The notes beneath the pieces were generated by a model, which was given only the letters and a program-made list of their open reading frames with translations, ran no database searches and was not told the origin of the DNA. Position numbers and translations under genes: made by a program. This document shows positions 8,980-16,264 of a stretch of 64,000 nt of DNA, in pieces (the first letter of the stretch is position 1; each line of letters begins with the position of its first letter). The stretch spans positions 1 through 64,000 of the forward strand of contig NZ_SOMN01000009.1 in NCBI RefSeq assembly GCF_004564235.1. The letters are read 5' to 3'. This DNA is from Cohnella luojiensis. Its GTDB lineage: Bacteria; Bacillota; Bacilli; Paenibacillales; Paenibacillaceae.

Positions 8980-10032
8980 TCACTTTTTCTTTTCCATTTC
9001 CATGTTCGTATTCGTATCCGTTTTTAAATTCATTTCCGTATCCATTTTACCGTTCCCGGTTGATTTACTGACAACGTTCGGGTTAACCGATCCGAACACC
9101 ATACCGATCAGGCAGAAGACAATTATAGCCCCGCTTAAAAGAGCAAAACGAATTTTTGTCTTCTTCTCTTCCGGTTTCTTCTTGAAAATCAAACCAAGCT
9201 CCATAATGGCCATCGGAAGAACGAACAACGCAGTACTGATATAAAATCCTACTGCCACCCAGTCCACCCACGTCAACCACTCGTCATTACGGGTAATTGG
9301 AATGACGAGCTTAATTATGAGATAAATCGACATTACTGTAAAATATAAGCCCATAAATATGGTGGCAGCTTTATTGACCTTCCACAACGTGCCGCTGGTT
9401 TGACGTTTGAATACAACGAAAAATTCCATGATCGTAATCGCCTCAACTAGAATGATAGGAATGGCCAGAAAGACAATCAGGTTCAAAGGCTGGTTTTCCA
9501 TCAATAATGTCATGTAATGCGTCATACTCGTATTCATGTTCATGTCCATACTACCATTCGCCGTTTTCAGGTCAATGATACTGAGATCCACCATGCCAAG
9601 AATCATAGCGGCATGACCAACAATAAGGAATCCGCTGACAAGTATAAAATGAATCTTCAATTTACTTTCCACTGTTTTTTTCTTGAAAATCATCCCTAGT
9701 TCAAGTATCGCAAGAGGAAGAAGGAACAGTACTCCGCTCAAATTAATAACAACCGCTGCTATATCCACCCAATTCAGCCATTCTCCTGCTTTTGTCAGTG
9801 GAATGACCACGTTGAATATGAGATAAAAAAAGATTCCCGTAAAATAAAAGCCGAAAAATATACTTGCAAGGCGATTGATTGACTTCACAATCCCCTTCTT
9901 ATTACGATTGGAAATCAGATAAAATTCCGTGATGGCAATCGTTTCGATCATGAGCATGGGAATCGCCATAAAAAAGATAAGATTCCAAGGTTGGTTTGCC
10001 GTCAATAGCTGCATAAAGTGTGCAAACTGCAT
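8980..10032 (-). CDS. Membrane protein with two tandem copies of one module (DUF6803-like)
   Basis: A 350-residue integral membrane protein built from two repeats of about 150 residues. Each starts with MQLLTANQPWNLIFFMAIP or MTLLMENQPLNLIVFLAIP, continues through E-T/A-I-x-I-x-EF, a charged loop, EWLNWVD or EWLTWVD, and ends ELG-IFKKK. Each repeat has about four helices. The ends of both modules carry Met/Asp-rich or Met/Thr-rich tails (MDMNMNTSM; TEMNLKTDTNTNMEMEKKK). I believe this matches proteins annotated DUF6803, but the function is unknown. The gene is monocistronic, with its own terminator, beside cytochrome c and metal genes. Met-rich tails suggest, but do not prove, copper contact. 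Confidence 0.75.
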   Translation of the reverse strand: MQFAHFMQLLTANQPWNLIFFMAIPMLMIETIAITEFYLISNRNKKGIVKSINRLASIFFGFYFTGIFFYLIFNVVIPLTKAGEWLNWVDIAAVVINLSGVLFLLPLAILELGMIFKKKTVESKLKIHFILVSGFLIVGHAAMILGMVDLSIIDLKTANGSMDMNMNTSMTHYMTLLMENQPLNLIVFLAIPIILVEAITIMEFFVVFKRQTSGTLWKVNKAATIFMGLYFTVMSIYLIIKLVIPITRNDEWLTWVDWVAVGFYISTALFVLPMAIMELGLIFKKKPEEKKTKIRFALLSGAIIVFCLIGMVFGSVNPNVVSKSTGNGKMDTEMNLKTDTNTNMEMEKKK

Positions 10033-10394
10033 GTGTGTGTTTTCCCTTTCTTATCCGAGCGGATTTAGTTGTTTTGACTAGAACTACTATAAACAATAAA
10101 TGTGTTGAAACTGTGGGGATTTTATGATGAAACTAAGTTGGAATTAACAACCACTGTTTTGCCATATATAAATACAAAAAAGTAAGCGCCCTATAACGGT
10201 CGATTACTTCTTTCATCGCAAATATATACTCAACGCATTGCCCACCAACGGCGCAGAAATATTTTGATCGTTACCACGACAACGCGCGGAACGTAATAGT
10301 TTAGTCCGTGAGGACGGGAGTCAACAATCCAAATGCTGCTATAGGAATTTGGTTAACATTATAGGTTATACCTCATTTTACTTTGCTCACTCAA
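10033..10394. other. Intergenic region, nothing recognised
   Basis: 362 bp hold the promoter region of the duplicated-module membrane gene and the downstream region of the cytochrome gene. I see no coding frame, convincing hairpin or known regulatory element. Confidence 0.5.
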
Positions 10395-10757
10395 TTACTT
10401 CTTGTCAGCCAACCAATTGGTGATATTGATAATCTCATCCTCTGTCAGTCTTCCATCAAATGGTGGCATTCCGCCGCCACCTTTCTGGATTCGTTTGTAA
10501 ATCTCCTCTTTGCTTAACTTACCGCCAACATTACTTAATTGTGGCCCGATTGAACCTTGCAGTTGATCGCCATGACAAGATAGGCAATTCTGTTTATAAA
10601 TCTGATCGGCTGCGTTCACATTGACAGGCTTGTCCGGCACCGTAACTTCTGGCAATTCTGGTCTTGTTTCAGCTTTGGGCGGGAGTGAAGAAACGAGCAA
10701 ATAAACGCCAAACACACAAGTCAGAACGATTAATCCCGACAACAACCACTTATACAC
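10395..10757 (-). CDS. Membrane-anchored cytochrome c551-like protein
   Basis: A 120-residue small c-type cytochrome of the Bacillus cytochrome c550/c551 kind. An N-terminal hydrophobic segment (about residues 4-24) serves as anchor or lipid-independent signal. The haem attachment site is CLSCH and the distal Met ligand is in GGMPPF. The start is GTG at 10757, preceded by GAGGTGAT. It would pass electrons on the outer membrane face, possibly to an oxidase or the nearby copper oxidase. A truncated copy lies at 8.8 kb. Confidence 0.93.
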   Translation of the reverse strand: MYKWLLSGLIVLTCVFGVYLLVSSLPPKAETRPELPEVTVPDKPVNVNAADQIYKQNCLSCHGDQLQGSIGPQLSNVGGKLSKEEIYKRIQKGGGGMPPFDGRLTEDEIINITNWLADKK

Positions 10758-10867
10758 TAAACCATCACCTCAGCGAAATCAGGAATTCGAATCGTTACCT
10801 TGTTGTACGCTTGCAAGCAAAGGTTATGTGGTGATCGGAGATATGCCAGAGTCAAACTCCATTAATT

Positions 10868-11134
10868 TTATGAAATTGACCGAATGGAGTTGTTCGATTC
10901 ATTTATCGTTTGTGATTGTTTCAAAGATTGGAGCTCTTTAGTTAAATTATGATTTTGTTCCATCATCTCAGCTATTTTGATTTGGAGGTTTTGAAAATCT
11001 TGGGTAGACACACCCGTCTGACCATTTGTTTGCCCTTTTCCATCTGTATTTTTATTTCCGAAAAACATACCTTTCATACAAAAGATCATCATTAAGGGAC
11101 AGGCTAGAACAGCCAAAATGTTTAACCATTGCAT
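10868..11134 (-). CDS. Small DUF2933-like membrane protein with coiled-coil tail
   Basis: An 88-residue protein with one membrane segment (about 5-25, LACPLMMIFCMKGMF), a polar Gly/Thr/Asn linker and a C-terminal helix with heptad-like hydrophobic spacing (KIAEMMEQNHNLTKELQSLK). The N-terminal segment resembles DUF2933 proteins, which are often found near copper and cytochrome genes. The Cys and Met residues in the helix are suggestive of metal binding only. The ATG follows GGAGGAA. Confidence 0.65.
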   Translation of the reverse strand: MQWLNILAVLACPLMMIFCMKGMFFGNKNTDGKGQTNGQTGVSTQDFQNLQIKIAEMMEQNHNLTKELQSLKQSQTINESNNSIRSIS

Positions 11135-11202
11135 TGCTCATTCCTCCATTCATTTAGATAAGTCCAATATACCGAAACAATGTGATAAAAGTTTGAAGGA
11201 AG

Positions 11203-11856
11203 TTAGAAGAAAGATTGTTTTTTATTGATCGCTTCAACGACAAGAAATATATCCTTGTAGTAGCGGTTTACTGAGGTCACTTTGAATCCCGCCAGCTTGA
11301 CCAAATGAAGCGTATTGCGGTTTAAATGACAACCATCGCATAGTCGCTTCCAAAATGGAGTAAGCCATTCCTGAAGTTGTCCAAGAAAACGATGCTCGAT
11401 TTTTACATGTTCTATCAACAAAATATGTCCTTCCGGCTTACAAACACGACGGATCTCTTCTAGAGCCTTAGTTGGATTAGGAATCGTACAAAAAACCAAA
11501 GTACAAACTACAGTATCAAAAAAATCATCTGGAAAGGGAAGCTTTTCCGCTTCAGCTAATATAACGTCAATCGGAACTTGGGCACTTTGGGCTCTTGGTA
11601 AAGATAGTTCCCTCATGCGTGGCTCAGGTTCGATAGCGGTTACCTTATTGGCATGTTCATAAAAGGGAAAGTTAAGACCCGTGCCCGATCCAATTTCCAA
11701 TACTTCTCCATGCGCTTTTTGAATCAGTTTTTTCCGAATTTGACCAAATCCTCTTCGTTCTAGCGGACCCATTAAACTATCATAGACTTTTGGAAACCAT
11801 TTTTCCCATAACGATTCATCTCCGGTTACGCTATTCAACCAATTTATTATAAGCAT
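11203..11856 (-). CDS. Class I SAM-dependent methyltransferase
   Basis: A 217-residue Methyltransf_11-type protein. The SAM-binding glycine loop is VLEIGSGTGLNFPFY (about residues 51-65), the acidic loop at the end of strand 2 is AIEPEPRM, and the later motif is FDTVVCTLVFCTIPNP, followed by the LLIEHV strand. It resembles phosphatidylethanolamine- or quinone-type methyltransferases, but the substrate cannot be read from sequence. No strong ribosome site precedes the ATG at 11856. A short hairpin separates it from the small SHOCT gene. Confidence 0.85.
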   Translation of the reverse strand: MLIINWLNSVTGDESLWEKWFPKVYDSLMGPLERRGFGQIRKKLIQKAHGEVLEIGSGTGLNFPFYEHANKVTAIEPEPRMRELSLPRAQSAQVPIDVILAEAEKLPFPDDFFDTVVCTLVFCTIPNPTKALEEIRRVCKPEGHILLIEHVKIEHRFLGQLQEWLTPFWKRLCDGCHLNRNTLHLVKLAGFKVTSVNRYYKDIFLVVEAINKKQSFF

Positions 11857-11887
11857 AGTTATGTTGAAATTGTGATGAAATGAATAA

Positions 11888-11917
11888 ACCAGTGCCGGAA
11901 ATTATCCTGACACTGGT
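11888..11917 (-). terminator. Hairpin after the small SHOCT-like gene
   Basis: ACCAGTG and CACTGGT form a 7-bp stem around an imperfectly paired loop, 14 bp beyond the small gene's stop. The following T-rich stretch is weak, so terminator activity is uncertain. Confidence 0.45.
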
Positions 11918-11930
11918 AACATCCATGTTT

Positions 11931-12092
11931 TTATTCTTCTAACAAGGGTTTTGTTTTCACATACTCCTCGAACGTGATTTCCCCACGCGCTAAACGAATT
12001 TTCAACAAATCACTCGGACTTAATTGTTTATCTGCATCATTATTTTGAACGACTTGTTGTTTTTTATTGTTTGAAGGTCCGCAGCATCCCAT
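11931..12092 (-). CDS. 53-residue protein with SHOCT-like C-terminus
   Basis: A short gene with a strong GGAGGAGAT ribosome site before ATG 12092. The product begins MGCCGPSNNKKQQ. Its C-terminus, LLKIRLARGEITFEEYVK, fits the SHOCT helix-turn pattern (L..RLA.GEI..EEY) found at the ends of small bacterial membrane or lipid-associated proteins. The N-terminal CC pair could bind metal or be acylated. The function is unknown. Its neighbour at 12173-12430 also ends in a SHOCT motif. Confidence 0.75.
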   Translation of the reverse strand: MGCCGPSNNKKQQVVQNNDADKQLSPSDLLKIRLARGEITFEEYVKTKPLLEE

Positions 12093-12172
12093 TTGAATCT
12101 CCTCCTTAAGTTTGGACTTACGTTTATCCTAGCATAAGGATTTGATAAAACAGTGAAGATTCCGTCTGCATT

Positions 12173-12430
12173 TTATTCTGTATGCCTGAATAATAAATTT
12201 CGCTTTTGCTTATATTCTTCATCGTTAATTTCACCTTTAACATAACGCTCTTTTAAAATCATTAAGGGACGATCTTCAAGTCGGCTTTTCTTCATCAACA
12301 TTCGGGTAACTAGGTAAACGGTTAATCCGACGACAATTACAAATATAAGCAAACCGATACCCATCATGATACACATTGCCATCATAGAGCCTTCCATCAT
12401 TGAACCGTTCATCATGGATCCATCCACCAT
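12173..12430 (-). CDS. Met-rich small membrane protein with SHOCT domain
   Basis: An 85-residue protein. The N-terminus is a Met/Ser/Gly repeat (MMNGSMMEGSMM), then one membrane helix (about 20-45), then a SHOCT domain (LKERYVKGEINDEEYKQKR). ATG 12430 is preferred over 12445 because GGAGGTG stands six bases before it. Met-rich extracytoplasmic segments commonly bind Cu(I), so a role in copper handling fits the neighbourhood, but it is inferred. Confidence 0.8.
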   Translation of the reverse strand: MVDGSMMNGSMMEGSMMAMCIMMGIGLLIFVIVVGLTVYLVTRMLMKKSRLEDRPLMILKERYVKGEINDEEYKQKRNLLFRHTE

Positions 12431-12600
12431 ATATGCCACCTCCATCTATAGGATTTTCATTTACTTCTTAAAAATCCCCTTGAAACTAAAGTTCCTGATT
12501 ATTACACCCAATAAGCTAAGAGGTCGTGTATATAAAAATGAAATCTGCAAACAATACTTTCCGTTATTTAAAAATATAAAAAAATCCAAGGATCTAATCA

Positions 12601-12744
12601 ATGCCAACTATTGTAAAATCGACTATGCAGCAATACCAGACATGTATCGATGCTTGTAACAAATGTATGCAAGCATGTGAAGAATGTCTTTCCTTATGCT
12701 TGAAAGAACCATTTGCTTTATATCCTAAACACCTTGATGTATAG
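12601..12744 (+). pseudogene. Truncated four-helix copper-storage-like protein (DUF326)
   Basis: The plus strand encodes 47 residues: MPTIVKSTMQQYQTCIDACN then KCMQACEECLSLCLKEPFAL and a short tail to TAG 12744. The spaced Cys pattern (C-x3-C-x2-C-x3-C-x2-C-x3-C) is that of the Cys-rich four-helix-bundle copper-binding family (YhjQ/Csp type, usually over 100 residues). Only the first helix and part of the second remain, so it is probably a relic. It is the only plus-strand gene in the copper island apart from the MntR relic. The remaining part of 12446-12767 shows nothing else. Confidence 0.7.
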
Positions 12745-12767
12745 TTTCGTTTTTCTCCACTGCCTTA

Positions 12768-13928
12768 CTACTCGTTCTTACCTTTTCCTTGATCTGCGAT
12801 TTTTATCCAATTGTTTCCTTCATCATGAGATAGATATATATCCTTTTTAGTCGTGGCAAACACCATTTCAATAGCCATAATTGGATTCTGAGCCATAAAT
12901 GTTATCGCATCATCATCATCAAGTTTCGGAATAGGGATTGTATTCATCGACTTAGTTTCGATATCTACAACTTGCAATACTGGTTTTTGATTATATCCGC
13001 CAACCATTAATTTTCCTTCATTATCAAAATATAGGGCGGTAACCTGAAGATCTGATACGATTTTTTCAAATCTCTTCCCATAATCCCTGGAAATGTAAGC
13101 ACCTGTTTGAGTACCTAGCGCAATTATGTTTTCCTTCACTTGATGAACAGCTAGGGCTGCGGGTTCTCCCTCGACTCCACGGCTCTCACTCTTTGTCCAT
13201 GTTTTGGTTTCATCTAAACTGTAAAACAACCCTAGTGAAGTCATTTTTGAGTTCGGAGCTGGATTGAATACATAAATGGCATGTGTCTTATACCCTACGC
13301 TCATGTCATGAAAATCAGTCTCCCCCTCAAGAGCTAATTTCAAAATTGTTTTTCCTTCATCATTGCTTTTGATAATGCCTATTGGGTTACTCATACTTGA
13401 ACCTGGACCCGGATGTCCGCTGCTGTAAAAACCGTCATCAACAGCAGAAAAGCCCATGTAATCATTTTTATCTCCTGGCGGCACACTCCAACTTCCGCCT
13501 TCATACATTCGAATACCATCGTGCGCGGGGATTAAAAGTTTATTGCCATCTGGGGAATAACCCAAACCATGAATATGATGCAAAGTGATATTTGAAGCGC
13601 CTCCTCCCAAGAGGCTTATACCACCAAGAATAAGACTTCCAAGAAGAAAGACGATATAAAGCCATTTATATCTAATTGCCCATTTGGTCAACTTCGATCG
13701 TATTTCCCGGTCCACTTGTTTTTTAACATTCGTTAATTTATTAGCTTTGTTGTTTGCTTTAAAATGAAGGACTAAAAATAGAACAAACAAACCAATCGTG
13801 CCGATCATGAAATAATTCATCAAATTACCGCTCGATTCTGCCTGATGTTCCTCTGCTGTACCGTGCGCCAATGCCTGTGAGGTTGCGAAAAATAATCCGA
13901 ATAAGAGTCCTACAACCATTTTCTTCAT
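12768..13928 (-). CDS. Membrane-anchored BNR/sialidase-like beta-propeller protein
   Basis: A 386-residue protein with a cleavable signal peptide (to AHG), a membrane helix (about 38-58), a second helix (about 90-112) and an exported domain with repeated Asp-box-like motifs (SNDEGKT, SLDETKTW, SRDYGKRF, SHDEGNNW). These are typical of BNR beta-propellers, often annotated F510_1955-type glycosylhydrolases. LHHIHGLGYSPDG opens the propeller. No catalytic residues for glycoside cleavage are evident. It is the last gene of the copper two-component operon and overlaps the preceding small gene by 4 bp. A sensing or scaffolding role at the surface is possible. Confidence 0.82.
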   Translation of the reverse strand: MKKMVVGLLFGLFFATSQALAHGTAEEHQAESSGNLMNYFMIGTIGLFVLFLVLHFKANNKANKLTNVKKQVDREIRSKLTKWAIRYKWLYIVFLLGSLILGGISLLGGGASNITLHHIHGLGYSPDGNKLLIPAHDGIRMYEGGSWSVPPGDKNDYMGFSAVDDGFYSSGHPGPGSSMSNPIGIIKSNDEGKTILKLALEGETDFHDMSVGYKTHAIYVFNPAPNSKMTSLGLFYSLDETKTWTKSESRGVEGEPAALAVHQVKENIIALGTQTGAYISRDYGKRFEKIVSDLQVTALYFDNEGKLMVGGYNQKPVLQVVDIETKSMNTIPIPKLDDDDAITFMAQNPIMAIEMVFATTKKDIYLSHDEGNNWIKIADQGKGKNE

Positions 13929-14134
13929 CGCTTATTCCCCCTATTTCTTTTGAATATCAGGTACGTGATCCCAGCAATGAGAACCGGAATGCCTGTCCAG
14001 AGACATATTCTCATTAACATGTTCAAATAATCATGGATGGATTCCGGTTTCATCATCGAAGTGGCCGACATGGTTAAACAAGATAGTCCGATCACCACGA
14101 ATGAAATAGCAATAATCCATTCTAACCTTTTCAT
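13925..14134 (-). CDS. Small two-helix membrane protein
   Basis: A 69-residue protein with two membrane helices (about 8-28 and 42-62), a short exported loop with Met residues (TSMMKPESI) and a basic C-terminus (KRNRGNKR). Family not recognised. It starts one base after the histidine kinase stop and overlaps the propeller gene by 4 bp, so it is translationally coupled within the operon and may be an accessory of the kinase or the propeller protein. Confidence 0.75.
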   Translation of the reverse strand: MKRLEWIIAISFVVIGLSCLTMSATSMMKPESIHDYLNMLMRICLWTGIPVLIAGITYLIFKRNRGNKR

Positions 14135-14135
14135 T

Positions 14136-15542
14136 TTATGGTTCCTCCTTGGATATTAACGGGAATCGGAGAACGAAGCAGGTACCATGGCCAACCTGGC
14201 TGGAAACTTCAATAGTTCCCCCTTGGAGCTCGACTAATCTATTCACGATCGCTAGGCCTAACCCCGTTCCACCAAAATCACGGGAACGCGACTTTTCAAC
14301 ACGATAAAACCGATCAAAAATGTAAGGCAGCTCCGTTTGCGGTATACCAATGCCCGTATCCTCAACGTTAATCAAAATCTCACTCGAATTCGATCTTTTC
14401 ATTTGTACGAATACAGTTCCTTTTTCCGAATAGCGAATCGCATTTTCAATCAAATTCAGAAAAACTTGCTCCATGCGCAGACCATCGGCGTAAATCATCG
14501 GGAGATCCTTTTGCAGATCGACACTAATTTCTAATCCTTTTTCCTTCGCTTTTAATCCGGCCTTTAATGTAACCTGTTCGATGACTTCGGAAAGATCAAT
14601 CCATTCCAGGTTGAAACTGAATTTCCCTTCTTCCATTTTGGAAAGCTCAAATAGATCATGAATCAAATGCGTGAGCCGAGCGCTCTCCTGATAAATAATA
14701 TCTAAATACTGATTTCTCTCTTCCTCGGTTTGATACAACCCCTCTTTGACGACTTTCGCATAACCTTCCATATAGGTCATTGGCGTTCTTAGCTCATGTG
14801 AAATGTTGGCGAAAAATTCACTTCGCGTATCCCTGTACCTTTGCAAATCTACTGCTAAATCGTTAATGGCATAAGCCAACGATCCTATTTCATCTTTAGA
14901 AACCACATCTACCCTTGTTTCCAAGTCCCCTTTTGCTATTTTTCGAGTCGCTTGCTCCATTTGAATTAAGGGGTTGGATAACTTTCTGGAAATGACGAAG
15001 GTAAAACCAACCGCAATAAAAAAGGCGCCTATACCGGATAGAATCAATAAATCCTGGACTTTTTGAACAGATTGCCCGATGCCTTCCATTGAGGAGAGGA
15101 CATAAACTCCGCCATAAAACAGGTTGCTATTCTTAATGGGCTTACCGGAAACCAAATATCGGATTCCTGTGAAAGAATCTTTATATTCCTTTTTAATCGC
15201 AGATCCTTTTGATAATGCTTCGAGTTCCTCATTCGGAACATGGGTACCCTTCGATAAACTCTCTATACCGGGATCAACAATAATTTGCCCGTCAACATCG
15301 ACAACGTACACGAGGACTTGTGAGAATTCGGCCATCATTTTGACCGCCGCTGGGTTTTGCGTACTTGCTAGGAAGTCCGCATACCGCGACGATAACTGAT
15401 CTAAATTCTCCTGAACCTTATTAAAATAAAATCCGGAAAAAATCTGATTCGTGACAAATCCAACAGGCAATAGCACCACAAGAAACAAGAGAATAATCGT
15501 TCCGCCGAGTTTGACGACAATTCGATTCCATTTCATCGGCAT
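14136..15542 (-). CDS. Membrane sensor histidine kinase (copper/envelope-stress type)
   Basis: A 468-residue HPK. Helix 1 (about 10-33), an exported sensor segment (about 34-165), helix 2 (about 166-188), a HAMP linker, the phospho-acceptor motif FFANISHELRTPM (His near 249) and the ATPase domain with N box (NLIENAIRYS), G1 box (DTGIGIP), F box (YIFDRFYR) and G2 box (GGTGLGLAI). It overlaps the response regulator by 10 bp, so the two form a pair. The operon content (cupredoxin, CopC/CopD) suggests it senses copper or redox stress, but the sensor segment has no diagnostic Met/His cluster. Confidence 0.93.
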   Translation of the reverse strand: MPMKWNRIVVKLGGTIILLFLVVLLPVGFVTNQIFSGFYFNKVQENLDQLSSRYADFLASTQNPAAVKMMAEFSQVLVYVVDVDGQIIVDPGIESLSKGTHVPNEELEALSKGSAIKKEYKDSFTGIRYLVSGKPIKNSNLFYGGVYVLSSMEGIGQSVQKVQDLLILSGIGAFFIAVGFTFVISRKLSNPLIQMEQATRKIAKGDLETRVDVVSKDEIGSLAYAINDLAVDLQRYRDTRSEFFANISHELRTPMTYMEGYAKVVKEGLYQTEEERNQYLDIIYQESARLTHLIHDLFELSKMEEGKFSFNLEWIDLSEVIEQVTLKAGLKAKEKGLEISVDLQKDLPMIYADGLRMEQVFLNLIENAIRYSEKGTVFVQMKRSNSSEILINVEDTGIGIPQTELPYIFDRFYRVEKSRSRDFGGTGLGLAIVNRLVELQGGTIEVSSQVGHGTCFVLRFPLISKEEP

Positions 15543-16240
15543 TCTTCCGGACCTTGAAATTTATATCCGACTCCCCAAACGGTCTGAATCGGATTAAACG
15601 ACAGTCCGGCTTTACGGACTTTGTCCCGAATGTTTTTGATATGGGTATCCACGGTGCGGATATCGCCAAAATAATCAGCACCCCAGATATGTTCCAACAA
15701 TGACTCTCGTGAAAATGCCCGTTTGGATTGATCCGCAAACAAGTGCAGCAATTCAAACTCTTTGGGTGTAAAATCAACCGTTTGTTCCTGCACCAGCACC
15801 TGTCTGCCCTCCGGATCAATTGTTAAATCACCTTGTTTGATCGCTTTGATATCTGCAGCGTCTGTATCAGAAAAATGAGAGCGCCGAATAAGGGCAAATA
15901 CCCGGGCCATCAATTCTTCAGGCTCAAACGGCTTCACTAAATAATCATCTGCTCCGACGTTAATCCCGTAAACTTTATCTTTGATCTCTGAACGAGCGGT
16001 TAGCATCAAAATGGGAGTTTGCTTTGTTTCTCGAATTTTGCCGCAAACCTCTAAGCCATCCATTTCTGGCATCATCACATCCAGTATGATGACGTCAAAA
16101 GCACGATTCGCAACGAATGCTAAAGCTTCATGGCCGTTCTTCGCTTCCGTTACTTCATAACCATTTTTCGTCAGGTAAATTCGTAGCAAATTTCGCATAT
16201 TCCACTCATCATCCACAACGAGTATTTGAAATTTTTGCAT
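15533..16240 (-). CDS. OmpR/PhoB-family response regulator
   Basis: A 235-residue regulator. The receiver domain has the acidic pair VVDDE, the phosphorylation Asp in VIILDVMMPEMDG (near residue 53) and the conserved Lys in YLVKPF. The C-terminal winged helix (TPKEFELL...VDTHIKNIRDKVRK...GVGYKF) binds DNA. It lies between the CopC/CopD fusion and its kinase, and probably activates this operon. No direct-repeat operator was identified in the promoter region near 19.05-19.2 kb. Confidence 0.95.
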   Translation of the reverse strand: MQKFQILVVDDEWNMRNLLRIYLTKNGYEVTEAKNGHEALAFVANRAFDVIILDVMMPEMDGLEVCGKIRETKQTPILMLTARSEIKDKVYGINVGADDYLVKPFEPEELMARVFALIRRSHFSDTDAADIKAIKQGDLTIDPEGRQVLVQEQTVDFTPKEFELLHLFADQSKRAFSRESLLEHIWGADYFGDIRTVDTHIKNIRDKVRKAGLSFNPIQTVWGVGYKFQGPEECR

Positions 16241-16264
16241 AGACCCCCCTCACTCTCGATGAAG

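Noticed and set aside
10855..10891. 9-bp inverted repeat (AACTCCATT/AATGGAGTT) spanning the stop of the DUF2933-like gene
   Set aside because: No T-run follows on the minus strand and the stem overlaps coding sequence, so it is not called a terminator.
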